Source: Ligula intestinalis
Taxonomy: Eukaryota; Platyhelminthes; Cestoda; Diphyllobothriidea; Diphyllobothriidae
Direction of reading: 5' to 3'
DNA length: 64,000 bases
NCBI GenBank assembly: GCA_036362985.1
Contig: JAYGXS010000008.1
Span: forward strand, 11,806,066 to 11,870,065
The number at the start of each line of letters is the position of its first letter. Positions within the stretch are counted from its first letter, which is position 1. The translations under genes and the position numbers were made by a program. Under the pieces are notes generated by a model. It made no database searches and was not told the DNA's origin. It saw nothing but the letters and a program-made list of their open reading frames with translations. Of the stretch, positions 45,258 to 56,300 are shown one piece after another.

Positions 45258-45913
45258 GTACACATATACCTTAAAGAATGCTTACTCTTGCAACGCCGCC
45301 GAAGATGAACGGGAACCGAAATACCACTGCCAAAACACTGTCCCCTCGAGCGGTCCGTTGACACCTCGAGCGGATTTTCACGTGCTGGAGGACGAGGTAG
45401 ATGGCTGTCCTAGACCGCAGTCTCCGCAGATGACGCCACCACCACCACCACCGCCACCCAGACAAGGACATCCGCAGGAGAACCTCGATGTCGTTTTGCA
45501 GACCACTGAACCTAAAAACCTCCTTCAACTGGTGACATCTTACGACTTCAGCGAGGCGCCGAAGAAAGGCGTTGAGCAGGACGAGGAGGAGCAGGAACAG
45601 CGCGAGGGGGAAGTCATGCAGTCGAAGCAGAAAATCGCGTCCTCCCTCAAGGACTCCACCCTGCGGAGGGAGGGCCTGCTTGAAACGAACCACCGGTTGA
45701 CGGGGAGTGCGGAGTGCGCACAGCCGCCGTCTACCCTGCCAACTGCTGATGCTGCCTGCTGCGTGTACTACACTGCGGCCTCGGGTGCCTCCATGCAGAC
45801 GCTGGAGTCGACGCGGACGAAGCTTGCCAGACAGTTCCTGGGCTGCTTGCGTCCCTTCACCCAGCTATTCCGCCGACGACAGACGATGGACGGAGCGGTG
45901 GAGTCGGAGGACG
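45258..45913 (+). CDS. DLK-type MAP3K, exon 3 (disordered N-terminal region)
   Basis: A very long polypyrimidine tract ends in GTTTTTAG|G; the donor is GGACG|GTAAAT. The 656-base exon opens with one base that completes the codon left by exon 2 and ends in phase 1. It holds a poly-proline run (TPPPPPPPPRQ), an acidic segment (EQDEEEQEQREGE) and ends with RTKLARQFLGCLRPFTQLFR, then RRQTMDGAVESED. The short hydrophobic/basic FLGCLRPF segment just before the kinase domain is where vertebrate and fly DLK proteins also have a conserved G-C-F/L-R-P-like stretch. It lies 8.1 kb after exon 2. Confidence 0.75.
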
Positions 45914-45984
45914 GTAAATTTGTAGTGGTCTAAGTAGTGTTTGTACTCGGATCACTACAGTCATCAGGTCAAATCCCAGTTTGG

Positions 45985-46300
45985 AAGTTTTAAGGCAGAA
46001 GTCATCAGAAGCAGTGATTTATTGTGCACACAAATCCCTGTTGCTGTCTCAGGCGGCAGTGGACACTGGCGAAGTCAGGGTTGGTGTTGACTGCGTCCAG
46101 CCAGACCTGAGAGAGCATGAGACAGTGGGGCAGTTGCTTAATCAGGATTGCGGAGCAGGTTCAAGTGTTCTGTGATTGGTTTGTTGCAATTGTCCGAGGG
46201 GATGTCGCCTGAATCGGCCGAGGGGGGGCCCTACTCGAATGTGACCCTTAGGCAGGCGTGCTTATTTGAACGCGCGTGTATGCGCACGTGTGTGCGTGCC
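45985..46300 (+). repeat. Interspersed repeat family R3, copy 2
   Basis: The counterpart of 38215-38610, within DLK intron 3, ending in an alternating purine-pyrimidine tract (gcgcgtgtatgcgcacgtgt). Confidence 0.45.
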
Positions 46301-48397
46301 TGAAAAAGTTGAGGTCAACTGTGGGGCTGCTGGAAAGCTGGCGATGTTATAGCTTAGTCAGAAGCAGCTGCGAGGTCAAGCCTTCGCCATTACCCTTTGG
46401 AATCGCTCTCACAGGGTGGACACTGCCAGGCGCGAGCTGCGAATAAGCAGCGTGTCCATTTACCGAATATCAACGGCCTCTGTTAACTCACATTTGATGG
46501 TAGCCTGCCCGCGGTGCACAGGTTTACAATTTCAGAGTAAATTAAGGTCTGACAAACACGCAATTAAAACGTTTGTTAAATTTATTATCGAAGTTAATTA
46601 GTTTTCCTCTCACGTGAAGACCGTGCGCTACCGACTAACTGACCCATGGGTAAGAGCGGGCAAGGTGTTCTTAGGCGCGCTTTGTTTGACTTTTTACACC
46701 TATGCTAGCGCAGGTTGTCAAACTCGCGAGAGAACAATATGTAGCGTCGCCTACCCACGTGCTGGCTTGGTTGCTATGTTTACTCGATTCTGATTGGTTC
46801 CCACGCGCGCATACGTCCTTGGTCGGCGCAGCGGGCTTGTGACCTTTAACTTGCGCCCGCACCCGAAACATCTACTTCCCCCTGCAGCCAATCACGCTGC
46901 AGCTGCCTGACTGCCTGGCTGGGCTCGCTCGTTAGGTGTTGCCGATGAAGGTGTGTTGAATGTGTTTCTGAGACCTTCTATTTTGCTGACTCGGGCCACA
47001 ATTAGGCTTTCAAATTTGCTTTTATTCGTGGGTAGAGCTTGCAATGCGAGGTGTATTCTTCATAGTTTCCCCTCCTGACGCTTCTGGGCACAAACGAACT
47101 TCACACGTATTTGTATTCTTACCTGGTTCTGCCCTCTGTGCTTGTGCTTGTTCTCCTTCCTGATCTGTGGCCTGAGATTGGGCTTTTTGCTCAGTTGGCA
47201 ATCTCTTGTCAGAAGGGCATCAGCTAGAGGTTTCCCTCCGTAAAAGCATTTGTCGTCTGGTTGGCAGGGTGTTATAACCAAATGTGCTCCTGTATCAACA
47301 CCGGTTATGTCTCCCAGTTACGTGTTAGGAAGAGAAGGCAGAACAGGATAGCAGATAGTACTTTTCTGTTAGTTCTGCTAGTACATCAGCTCTGTTTCCT
47401 GTGTGCTCAGCAGCTTGTCTTCTGTGTCTTTCAGCAGCTTGTGTGCTGTCGTCGTCTCGGCCAACAGCGTTCTGTGTCTCCAGCAGTCGTGTCCCGGGTC
47501 GCTAGCTGCAGAATCTCGAGTCGTCGGTAGCGCGTCTCCTGCAACAGAGCGCCGCCTTCAGCGATAACAGCATATTTAAGGGCCAGTAGTCGTTGTCCCC
47601 TATTGGCTCTTCACGAGTGGCCTTTACAGGCAGCCGTCATTCCTCCAGTCATCTTGTCCTCAGGTTACCGGTCGCGCCCTCGGTGATGCAAGTACGTGCA
47701 TGCGTCTTTTCGTGGCCTTTGTCATGCGTGACCTCAGAACCTGGTCAGCGGCGGTCTCGCGTGTTCCCTCTTTGTTATCCCGCCTCGAGGACGGCGCGAG
47801 TGTTGAACCCTCCTAACACAGGGCTTGCCTATTCAGAAGTCATGCTGCGACATCGTGAATCATCATCTAATTCTGTGGCTTACAGGAACGGAAACTGGTC
47901 TAGTTTACGTGTGATTAACAAAATTCGCCAGTCTGTACATCGTAATCAATTTACGCTCCATTCGTAGTGGAAGCTTGAGCAGCATGAGCTCACTTGTTCG
48001 AGGCAGCAAGCTAGTTTTATCCGAAAACTGAAGATTAATTTGACATCGTAGGGAACATTATGATTTGCAGTATTTGATGGAATGAGGAGGTAAGACAATA
48101 TCTGGAGGGAGGATGGTTTTCTCCTGTGATGTACACTGATTGTTTCGTCCTTCTTTACTTCTCTGACTCTGTATCCAGCAGGAACGCATACGTTAGACCC
48201 AATGCTAACGATTCTTAAAGCAGTACAGTACTATTAAGCAATCTAGTAAAGGATGAACAATGTACTGAACTCAACAATGGATACGCAAAGTCAAGAAGGA
48301 AGAGAGTTGGCCAAATCGCTTGACTCCATATAAGGGAAAACACAAGTTCAACCGCCACGCAGGGCGAAACCAGTCTTGGAAGTGTGTGTGTCTTTAA

Positions 48398-48622
48398 ACC
48401 GGAAACGGAGGTTGGAGCGGCGAGCGAGTGGGTGGATTCCCCCCAAGTCTGCTTTAACTCTTTTTCATTCGCAGTAGTTCGCTGCGTTGCTTTTAGCTTG
48501 CTGTATCCTTCGTGCAGCTTGCCTCAGTTTCTGCCTCGGCTTGCTTCAGCGTTTGTTGCGGCTTGTCGGAGCACGTGGCTGTCCATCGGCGACTTCGACG
48601 GGGGAACTGTCGTGTGTGTGTG
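48398..48622 (+). repeat. Interspersed repeat family R4, copy 2
   Basis: The counterpart of 40166-40396 with the same word order and moderate divergence. Confidence 0.7.
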
Positions 48623-49526
48623 CGTTGAAGTGGCCCCTCGGAATTCGTCGGTCTGGGCCAAGCGGTGTTCAGGTCAGCCAAGCACGTAACAGCTGGGTCT
48701 AGTCAACTTTCTTGTGGAAGGCCGAGCGAGTGAGCTGGCGTTTTCAAGTGCTACTCGAAGTAGTTGTCTCTTGAGGCAGTGGGGGTCGAAAGCATTAGGG
48801 AAAAGGTGCCTTAAAAGGCAAGAAAGCCGAACGGGGGCGGGGACATTATTCACTTATTACTTCGCCGGGGGGGGGGGGCTGGTTTTGGCACCAGTGTGCA
48901 TTAAACTGGAAACACAAGGTCAACAGGGGTGGTAGCATTCTTGGAGAAAAGGAGCACTGGCACGCGGTTCAGGGGAAGGGCGAAAAAAGTTTGTAAGAGG
49001 GAAACAATCATATGTAGGCTGAACAGAATTTTCGCTGAATGTGGAGAATTTCAAACTTTTTCAACAGGAAATAATACTCACACTCGGAGCGAGACAAAAT
49101 AGCGAATACAGGGTTTAAGTAGATCCTTCTGATAGATCCACCATTCTCTTGTGCCATTGGTTCTCCTGTCTGCACATTGTATGGCACTAGTTGCTCGAGT
49201 TGGCATCAAATGGTCGGGCTTCGATTATCTCCCTCACAATGTTTTTCCTGTCGAAGATGCAGTGATTAATAATTTCGAGGCTGTGCGTGACGGCATGTGA
49301 TAATACGTCTCTTCGATTTATCCAAATAGAGTAGTCCGGTGGTCTGTCGGTCACGGCGCAGGACAGTCTAGAGCAGGGGTCAGCAACCTTTTTGATTCAG
49401 AGAGCCAAGAAAGCAAAGATTTCAGCGAGAGCCATATAATACATTTTAAGATAAAATTCAATAAAATTTGAGTTTAATAAGCGTCCGGATTTATTCTTTT
49501 AAATAATGTTCTAATAATACTCACCG

Positions 49527-49945
49527 TTATTGCGACTTCTGATGCCGCATGGATTTGCTGAGGGCTTTGTAGTCTGGTTGGTAGTTGGTGAGGTTAAGCT
49601 TCATGCAAGCTTTGAGCCTTTCATCCGTTAGACGTGATCTTAGGGTGGACTTGATGTATTTAAGATGCGAGAATGATTGCTCGTATGCATACGTAAGTCC
49701 AAACAAGGTCAATACAGCAATACTCGCACTCTGCAGTATGTGCTTTGTGACAGGAAGCGCTTTGCAAGTTTTGATTATCAGCTGGTCTTCGGGTAGACGT
49801 TTTTTAATTTCTGTCCATATGTGCTTGCTCGCCAACTCCGCTTTCTAAGTCTTCATTGAGTGACTTAAACTTATTCACCCACATTTCTGAGGCCTTCAGG
49901 TCAACCACTTCTTCAAAATCTCTAACGAATCTACTATGACCACTA
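49527..49945 (-). pseudogene. hAT transposase C-terminal fragment
   Basis: Reads VDLKASEMWVNKFKSLNEDL, then after a one-base shift near 49845 HIWTEIKKRLPEDQL, VLTLFGLTYAYEQSFSHLK, KSTLRSRLTDERLKACMKL. The last part is the hAT dimerisation region of the type also found in vertebrate GTF2IRD2/ZBED-like proteins. The catalytic core upstream is missing. Confidence 0.8.
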
Positions 49946-50194
49946 CACTAAGATCATTCCGTCTGATGAACGAAAGCAGTCAGATGTTATTGGCGATTCA
50001 TTCAAACACAAGGCAAGTTTCCGTCAATAGACTGTTTGCTTGCGTGTGATAAATACATCCGTCTGGAGAACATAAACACAAAGGACTATGGGTGACAGGG
50101 CAGGCTGGCCTTTGCGTGTAAGATAGCCTTGCCTGTCCGCGTGACCTTGACTAAGCTGAGGTCAAGTCTGGGGGCTGTCGTGCTTCAGTAGCGT

Positions 50195-50345
50195 GTCTGT
50201 TGCCAATAGAGGAGAATATACGAGTTCCAGGCAGCAGTTCCGAAGACGAAGATGCGATCACTGGAACAAGGAATTTATTTTCCTGACGTTTCGGATTCCC
50301 TCGGAAATCCTTAATCATAGGTGATGACATCAAGGTCATGCGCAG
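50195..50345 (-). repeat. Hairpin repeat family copy inside the hAT element
   Basis: The plus strand reads aggagaatatacgagttcca, gatgcgatcactggaacaag, cctgacgtttcggattccct and aatcctta. It is nearly the same as 52.31-52.39 kb plus 52.81-52.85 kb, which shows the family extends at least from gaggagaatat to cataggtgatgac. Confidence 0.75.
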
Positions 50346-51295
50346 ATAAGTGTCTGTTATTAAACGAGCTTGTCGCGGCCGTTGTGACGCAGGAGAAAAG
50401 GGAAGCAGCTGCTGTCGGCTAGCCGGAAAGAGGACACTGAAACAACTGCTAGAGCAAGCCTAGGGGGGGCGTTACGCCAGAGATTAAGCTGATTCTAATA
50501 CGCGTCTCGGCGACGGCGGCACGCCACTGGAGGAACCGAAATCACAAAATCGGAAGTCTGTTATTCCAATTTTATCTGAGAGAGCCAGACGCAATCATCA
50601 AAAGAGCCACACCTGGCTCGCGAGCAATAGGTTGCCAACCTCGGTTCTAGACTGTTCAAGCAATAAACAACTCTTGTGGTTTCCGCAAGCAGTAGTTACC
50701 CTTTTGGCTGCATAAGCAAGCGCTGGATGGCGACTCCCGGCCGATTACCAAGGTCCAATATGCGTGCATGCGTTCAAAGTGACCTCGGAGACGTCACTCA
50801 CGTAGGCCAGAGCACGGGAGGTTGTGAGTTTTTCTTTGTGTGTTTACGCAATGTAACAGTGTCAATACAGCCTCAACACCGATGCCGGCTCAAAACCCGA
50901 AGGCTGTGATCCACCAAGGTTTCTTACGAGGCAACCGAGAGACAGAGAGAGGGAGGGGGTTCGTGCCATCTTTGCGTCTCCCAGCGTTCCAAGCGGGTTT
51001 CCTTTTGTAACTCCGGTTTGAAAAGTGCCCTTATGCTTCCTCCTCTTAATTTAAGGTGAAACCTACCGAATGGAGCTCAATCACTTGTTTGATTTGTTTT
51101 CCCGAAATGGTTACACCAGAAGCTTTATACGCTGGTGCATGAAACAACAACAACGCAACAAAAAGGAACCACATAGTTCCATCAAGCGCCAAAATCAAAT
51201 ACATGGCGAGTCCTTTCTTATATAAGAAATGTGTCTGAACTCGTTAAAAGACACTTGTGAAAACATCAAAAAAATGTGGCACCCCCACCAATGGC

Positions 51296-51670
51296 TACTT
51301 TAAGCACCCAGCTAGTACACCCTAAGGATAGGGTCAGCTACCTCAGTAGGAAAGAAACCATCTACAAAATCCCATGCGGAGGTTGTGATACTGTATATTG
51401 GGGCTAGACGGGAAGATCCGTCTCCACACGCACACAAGAACACCCATTGGCCGTAAAGGGACGTGAACATTTGTCCGAAGTGGTTCGACACAGGACACAC
51501 CTTTGCATGGTATATAACGCATCTTTGAAGTTTACCCTCCAAAAATGGCCAAGAATTCCTCGAAGCTACGTACTCCGGCGATTCATGCATCAAGCGGCAC
51601 GTAGAGTTGATAGCATTTATAAGCACATCAAAGAACGATGGAAAAGACAAAGGTGGCACGACAGAGACTA
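51296..51670 (+). pseudogene. Penelope-like element GIY-YIG endonuclease
   Basis: Reads HPKDRVSYLSRKETIYKIPC, GGCDTVYWG, a TAG at 51405-51407, then TGRSVSTRTQEH, VVRHRTHLCMVY and ends RWKRQRWHDRD at 51669. The VYIG and ETGR steps of the GIY-YIG motif are present as VYWG and a stop plus TGR. Only the C-terminal endonuclease is kept; the Penelope RT is absent. The 3' flank to about 51840 may be element UTR. Confidence 0.75.
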
Positions 51671-52079
51671 ACTGAGACCACGCCTACCAATCACGTCTCA
51701 CCCCATATAACTATTGATTTTTTTTCGGCAGTTTTGAAATTTTAGTTGTTCATTGCACTTTTCCTGTTAGTTCGAAGACGAGTCCGGGCACCAAACTCGA
51801 AAATTCACTTATTAAAGTTATTTTTATTCCAAAAAACATCTTCAAAGTCAGTAAGCTATTGTTAGCCCGTCAATGCAGGTGCGTCAAAGGTGATAGGTAC
51901 CTCGAGCAGGAATTGTTGGACTAATGTGCGGGTGCATATGTTGAGGGGGAGGGGAGGGGAATGATCTAAGCCGGCAATACTATCTGCCTACTTCCAGTTG
52001 TTACGGCTGCCATGGTCTCCGTCGAAGCCCAAGGCAAGGCAGGACAGATGAGTTCCGTTAGTGGTCGGCTAAACGTGCA

Positions 52080-52280
52080 TCAATGAGTGTAAATATTCCC
52101 TGGCCTGAAACGGCGAGAAAACGAGCTCGTGGCGCAATGGTCAAAAAGGTCACGAGTTCGAGGTTCGACTTGAACATCACTTGGGTCTGGGTATGACTGG
52201 CTGACGACGACGACGGCGGCTAATGAGCCAGAAATAGTAATTCCAGTTGCTCTTATCTCTACCGGCAATACTAAATGACC
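52080..52280 (+). repeat. tRNA-derived SINE family S1, single copy
   Basis: It has an A-box-like tggcgcaatggt and B-box-like gaggttcgac, followed by the S1 tail ggtatgactggctgacgac, ctaatgagccagaaatag, attccagttgc and ggcaatact. Inverted pairs of the same tail occur at 55.1, 58.1 and 60.7 kb. Confidence 0.65.
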
Positions 52281-52311
52281 CTACTGTTGGGAATGCCTCC
52301 ACTTCCGAAGA

Positions 52312-52390
52312 AGAAGATGCGATCACTGGAACAAGGACTTTATTTTCCTGACGTTTCGGATTCCGTCGGGAATCCTTAGTCATAGGTAAT
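52312..52390 (-). repeat. Hairpin repeat family copy, best inner stem
   Basis: On the minus strand CTATGACTAAGGATTCC, loop CGAC, GGAATCC, GAAACGTCAGG: the inner stem GGATTCC/GGAATCC is perfect over 7 bp. Confidence 0.75.
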
Positions 52391-52408
52391 CGTAAACAGG
52401 TCTGAGAC

Positions 52409-52808
52409 NNNNNNNNNNNNNNNNNNNNNNNNNNNNNNNNNNNNNNNNNNNNNNNNNNNNNNNNNNNNNNNNNNNNNNNNNNNNNNNNNNNNNNNNNNNN
52501 NNNNNNNNNNNNNNNNNNNNNNNNNNNNNNNNNNNNNNNNNNNNNNNNNNNNNNNNNNNNNNNNNNNNNNNNNNNNNNNNNNNNNNNNNNNNNNNNNNNN
52601 NNNNNNNNNNNNNNNNNNNNNNNNNNNNNNNNNNNNNNNNNNNNNNNNNNNNNNNNNNNNNNNNNNNNNNNNNNNNNNNNNNNNNNNNNNNNNNNNNNNN
52701 NNNNNNNNNNNNNNNNNNNNNNNNNNNNNNNNNNNNNNNNNNNNNNNNNNNNNNNNNNNNNNNNNNNNNNNNNNNNNNNNNNNNNNNNNNNNNNNNNNNN
52801 NNNNNNNN
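52409..52808. other. Assembly gap of 400 N
   Basis: Exactly 400 N. It lies between inverted relatives of one repeat, which may have caused the assembly break. Frames crossing it are meaningless. Confidence 1.
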
Positions 52809-53099
52809 TCTTCTTCGGAACTGCTGCCTGGAACTCGTATATTCTCCTCTAATGCCTCCACTTCCCACGATGACTCATCTCACAGAAAGGCCTCTGAGTG
52901 CAGTTTTCACGCCGCTGCCATGGTAGCGCGCACCGTGGTTATCGATTTTCTATCCTATATGATTGGACTATTGTCGCCGACGCCTACCCATCAAGCGGGG
53001 TGAATACAAACAGGCAACTTTTTTCGTGCGATTGACTTGCTTTGTGTTAATACATTTCTCTCATGGCAGATTGACTTCCCTAGTTCTCTTGTGCGGTTG

Positions 53100-53480
53100 T
53101 TCGGCACAACTATCGGCCTTGCGCACGGTGTTGTAACGGTCGCCAAGACCGATATGTCACCGCCTAAGTTAGTCCTGTGTGAGCCCCCAAGGAAGAACAC
53201 GACAAGGACAGGATAAAAAGAGAAGTCTTTGAGTCTAATAGGTACAACATATTTAGCACAATAAATGCGTGTAACACGATGTCCATCGAGCCAATCAGCT
53301 TCTCTCTTTGCGTAGGTGCCGGCATGATTGGCTGGTGACTCAGTGACTGAATTTAGCTTGAAATTTAAATTGCTGATCGATTGTCTGGCGCGATACGTTC
53401 GCTCGCGTGCAGACCGATCGATAGCCTACTGTGAGCGCGGCTGCTTGTTGCCTGTATGCTAGCCGTTAGGTCCCTCCTGA
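53100..53480 (-). repeat. Interspersed repeat family R1, copy 3
   Basis: The reverse complement matches 9100-9390 and, less well, 6790-7145. Confidence 0.65.
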
Positions 53481-54273
53481 CACACGGTTCGTGTCAATTA
53501 CGTGCACCAGGCGCGGGACGTAGCACCCATACAGTTGAATAAGAAGTCGCGACCATTCGATGACGTCAATAAATGCTGCGTATTTCGTCGCTGTTGCGCT
53601 CTTCATATTTATCTGGAAAAAACATTCCATGTCCACCCTCCCCTATCGAATTCCTCCACCTTTCACCCAATCCACAGTACCCTCAAGTGAAAATGCTCAG
53701 CATCAATAACGATGGACGAGTTATATTGCCTCCATCATGTTGACAAAATAGGTATACGCCAGACGGCACCGTTCGCAGTTGAGATGTGACATTTTCAGTA
53801 CGGCGAAAAGCACGCAACTCTTGACCTTTCAGCATGCTCATTTTTTTCAAACAGTGCAAAAAGTGTGGGTAAAGGTGTTCGAGCCGTTCGAGCGAGTGTT
53901 TATCTACCCCTGGGCAATTTTCAATGACTTGTTTAAATTTTGAAGTGACACTTCGGTGGTAGAATAGGCACCTACATCCGTATCTCACCCATCCTTTTTT
54001 ATGGCGTATCGCGGCGACTACTGGGTGTGGTGAACCGCCAAGGATCTATTTGAGTAGATCACGCACGCATCTCGTGGAACATAAACGAAGATGGCTAGGG
54101 CGTTCGTGATCTCGCCCTCTCTTCTTGTGCAACCCCGATCTCTGCGATGACCGTATTCCAGCGTAAACACCCTACTTTCTCGCAGTCAAACTACTCTTTC
54201 ATTTCCGCGTTTTGTGTGTTGTGGCAAGCCGGTTTAGTTGAACAAACACCGACGCTGGAATTGCAGTGTAGAC

Positions 54274-54291
54274 GGGGGGGGGGGGGGGGGG
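54274..54291 (+). repeat. Poly-G run (18 G)
   Basis: An uninterrupted run of 18 G followed by gaagggg. It is a possible quadruplex or a sequencing-prone homopolymer. Confidence 0.95.
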
Positions 54292-54379
54292 AAGGGGCAA
54301 GCGCACGAAATGATAAAAAAACAAGCACTGTAAATGGCCAAGAGGCAATCGATTGCCTTCACCGTGATTGAAGATCAGT

Positions 54380-54915
54380 CTGGTTTGAATATCTAACCAA
54401 TGTCCCCACAGCTACTTCAGGTTGCGAACTCGTTACTTTATGCTTTCGTAGTGTGTTTAAACATACGAGCAGTAAGTTGGGCAGGTAAATCGACCTAAGT
54501 GTGATTAAATTCACGGCTCACGGTGAGCCTCGTAGCTCAAAGGTAGAGCGTTGGCTGCGCAAATGCCTTCCCTGCTGGGTGGGTTCGACGCCCACTGAGG
54601 CCGCGAATATTTCACAAATAGGTCAACTGAACTGTATTTAAACAAGTCAGCGGTGCAAATGTGTATTAAATTTTTCTTCCAGAACTCAGCAGTTTCGTTT
54701 ACCCCACTCAAAACCCCCTTTTACCACCATTTGCATATAACGCGAGTTTTTATCTTCCATTTTTTTGACCGGGGGCCATATATTCGATCCTCGTCTAAAA
54801 TTGTGCCGTAATAGGCCATTTCAAGGAAAGGGAGGTCCTGGCACACCAGCGTCAAACGCAGTCAACTGTGACATACAACTAATCAGCAGCGCACCTGTGT
54901 CACCTTTAATCCTTG
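54380..54915 (+). repeat. Segmental duplication, copy 1 (with SINE)
   Basis: Collinear with 55408-55830: gtttgaatatctaaccaatg, cagctacttcaggttgcg, tttgcatataac, gggccata/catactcgatcc, gccgtaa and cacacc words. This copy carries an extra insert of about 180 bases (54453-54633). Confidence 0.7.
54453..54654 (+). mobile_element. tRNA-derived SINE with target duplication
   Basis: The insert contains a tRNA-like head at about 54524-54602: D-arm gctcaaaggtagagc, T-arm gtgggttcgacgcccac with a perfect 5-bp stem, and acceptor-like ends gcctcg/tgaggcc. It is flanked by gtgtttaaacatacgagcag (from 54453) and gtatttaaacaagtcagcgg (from 54634), a diverged duplication of about 20 bases. The other duplicate has the empty site ctatttaaacaagctaacag near 55499. 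Confidence 0.7.
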
Positions 54916-55069
54916 CATCTTGCATCATCATCTGTATTTAGGCCCTTAATATTGGTACTTTTTAAATTGCTGAAAACTCATCAATCGTTATTGGGGTCAC
55001 CCTTCCAGTTCTGTCCTGGGGCTCATTCTTGAGCCTCGCTAGAAGCTGCATGGTGGCTAGTATTATAGG

Positions 55070-55295
55070 TCGGCTGGAGACTGGAATGCCCATTTCGAGC
55101 TCATTAGTCGTCATCAGCCAGGCATACCCAACACCAGGTGTTGTACCACCCAAGACCTGGATTTCTGATCAACAGATCACGGACTCGAACCTCGGGTAAT
55201 GCAGCACATGGGGTTGGTTATGAGTGGCTGATGACGGCTACTGAACCTGAAACGGCCATTCCAGCCCCCCCTTGTCTTTGCCGTCAATACTCCCT
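55070..55295. repeat. Inverted pair of SINE S1 tails
   Basis: The left arm ctcattagtcgtcatcagcc (minus) and right arm ggctgatgacggctactgaa (plus) are inverted copies, with accacccaagacc and gactcgaacctcggg between them. Confidence 0.6.
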
Positions 55296-55407
55296 TGTAA
55301 CTATTTCATTTCGTCAGGAATAAAACTCTCGTGGTCATCTTTTAGGGGTAAATGCATCCGCCGAAGAATGCAATGGCAATCCACTACAAGATGAATGTAA
55401 CCACGGT

Positions 55408-55830
55408 TTGAATATCTAACCAATGCCAGCGGTTTTCATTTTTTCACCCGTTTACAGCTACTTCAGGTTGCGTATTCGTTTCTTTCACCCTTTTTAGCCT
55501 ATTTAAACAAGCTAACAGTGTAATTGTACATTGTAACTTCCGCTGTCGGTAATCAGCTATCTAGCAGCTTCATTAACCCCAACTGATAAAACCTCCTTTT
55601 AACAACCCTTGCATATAACAAGAGCCCTTGCTTCCCGTTTTTCGGTTGGGGCAAATATCCGATCGTTGCCTCCTGTTTTTGAGTAGGGCCACATACTCGA
55701 TCCCCGTCTGAAATTATGCCGTAAAAAGGACATTTTAAGAATTGGGACGTCATAGCACACCGGCGTTAAACACCGAGCGTAAAATTAATCAGTAGCTTAC
55801 CTGTGTCAAATATAGTCCTTGCAATCCTCA
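55408..55830 (+). repeat. Segmental duplication, copy 2 (empty site)
   Basis: The same segment as 54380-54915 without the SINE insertion. Confidence 0.7.
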
Positions 55831-56300
55831 TAAACCATACATGACCGACCATAATGATATCTCCTACTCCAGAAAAAGACATAAGCCTGCTTTTTAGGTG
55901 TGGCTGGGTGACCGCTATGTCGTCCTTAACCACTCTCCTGCACCAAATACCTGTAGAATTTTGTGCGCTCATAGGGCGTTTATACAGCCACTTAATCTCC
56001 CTTGGCCGAAGACTAACTCATCGTTCGTTTTCACGTATCCTACGAGGTCGCAGTACACCGACGACGTAGCGACTTGAGCTAGTTGTCGGACCCTCTCTTC
56101 GTCTCCTCTGTGACCCCTTGATCTCTAAACTTCCTCTTCCCCCTTACTTACTGTTGATTGGATGCTTAAACAGCTGTTAATCTAACCCCCCTTATATTAT
56201 TTTAATAACCTACTAATGAATAATAGAAAAAGTACGTTCACCAAACTTGACTTTTATAATGCTTTCCCCTTCTCTTTACTCACACTCCTAGCTTCAACAG

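Larger units (their letters stand above)
49374..50644 (-). mobile_element. hAT DNA transposon, decayed
   Basis: The left end is CAGGGGTCAGCAACCTTTTT and the right end GGTTGCCAACCTCGG, inverted copies typical of hAT (Charlie-like) termini, each followed inward by agagcca words. The flanks gtctagag (49366-49373) and ttctagac (50645-50652) agree at 6 of 8 positions, a degraded 8-bp hAT target duplication. Inside are a transposase C-terminal fragment on the minus strand and a later hairpin-repeat insertion at about 50.2 kb. Confidence 0.85.
52292..52865. mobile_element. Retroposed hairpin-repeat insertion with 15-bp target duplication, containing a gap
   Basis: aatgcctccacttcc occurs at 52292-52306 and 52851-52865 and bounds the insertion. 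The left part begins gaagaagaagatgcgatc and contains the hairpin core; the right part (tcttcttcggaactgctgcc) is an inverted relative of the same family's upstream segment. The unknown middle prevents deciding whether this is one element or an inverted pair. Confidence 0.7.
45914..56300 (+). other. Intron 3 of the DLK-type gene
   Basis: A 10.4-kb intron between the exon ending GGACG and the kinase exon. It contains a hAT element, a Penelope-like GIY-YIG fragment, an N gap, R1 copy 3, a duplicated segment with a SINE insertion, and an inverted SINE pair. Confidence 0.6.

Noticed and set aside
52376..52868. Long open frames across the N block
   Set aside because: They exist only because N translates to X.
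54524..54602. Functional tRNA gene on the plus strand
   Set aside because: The D-arm and T-arm look good, but the anticodon stem is poor, and the head lies inside an insert with target duplications shared by a SINE tail.
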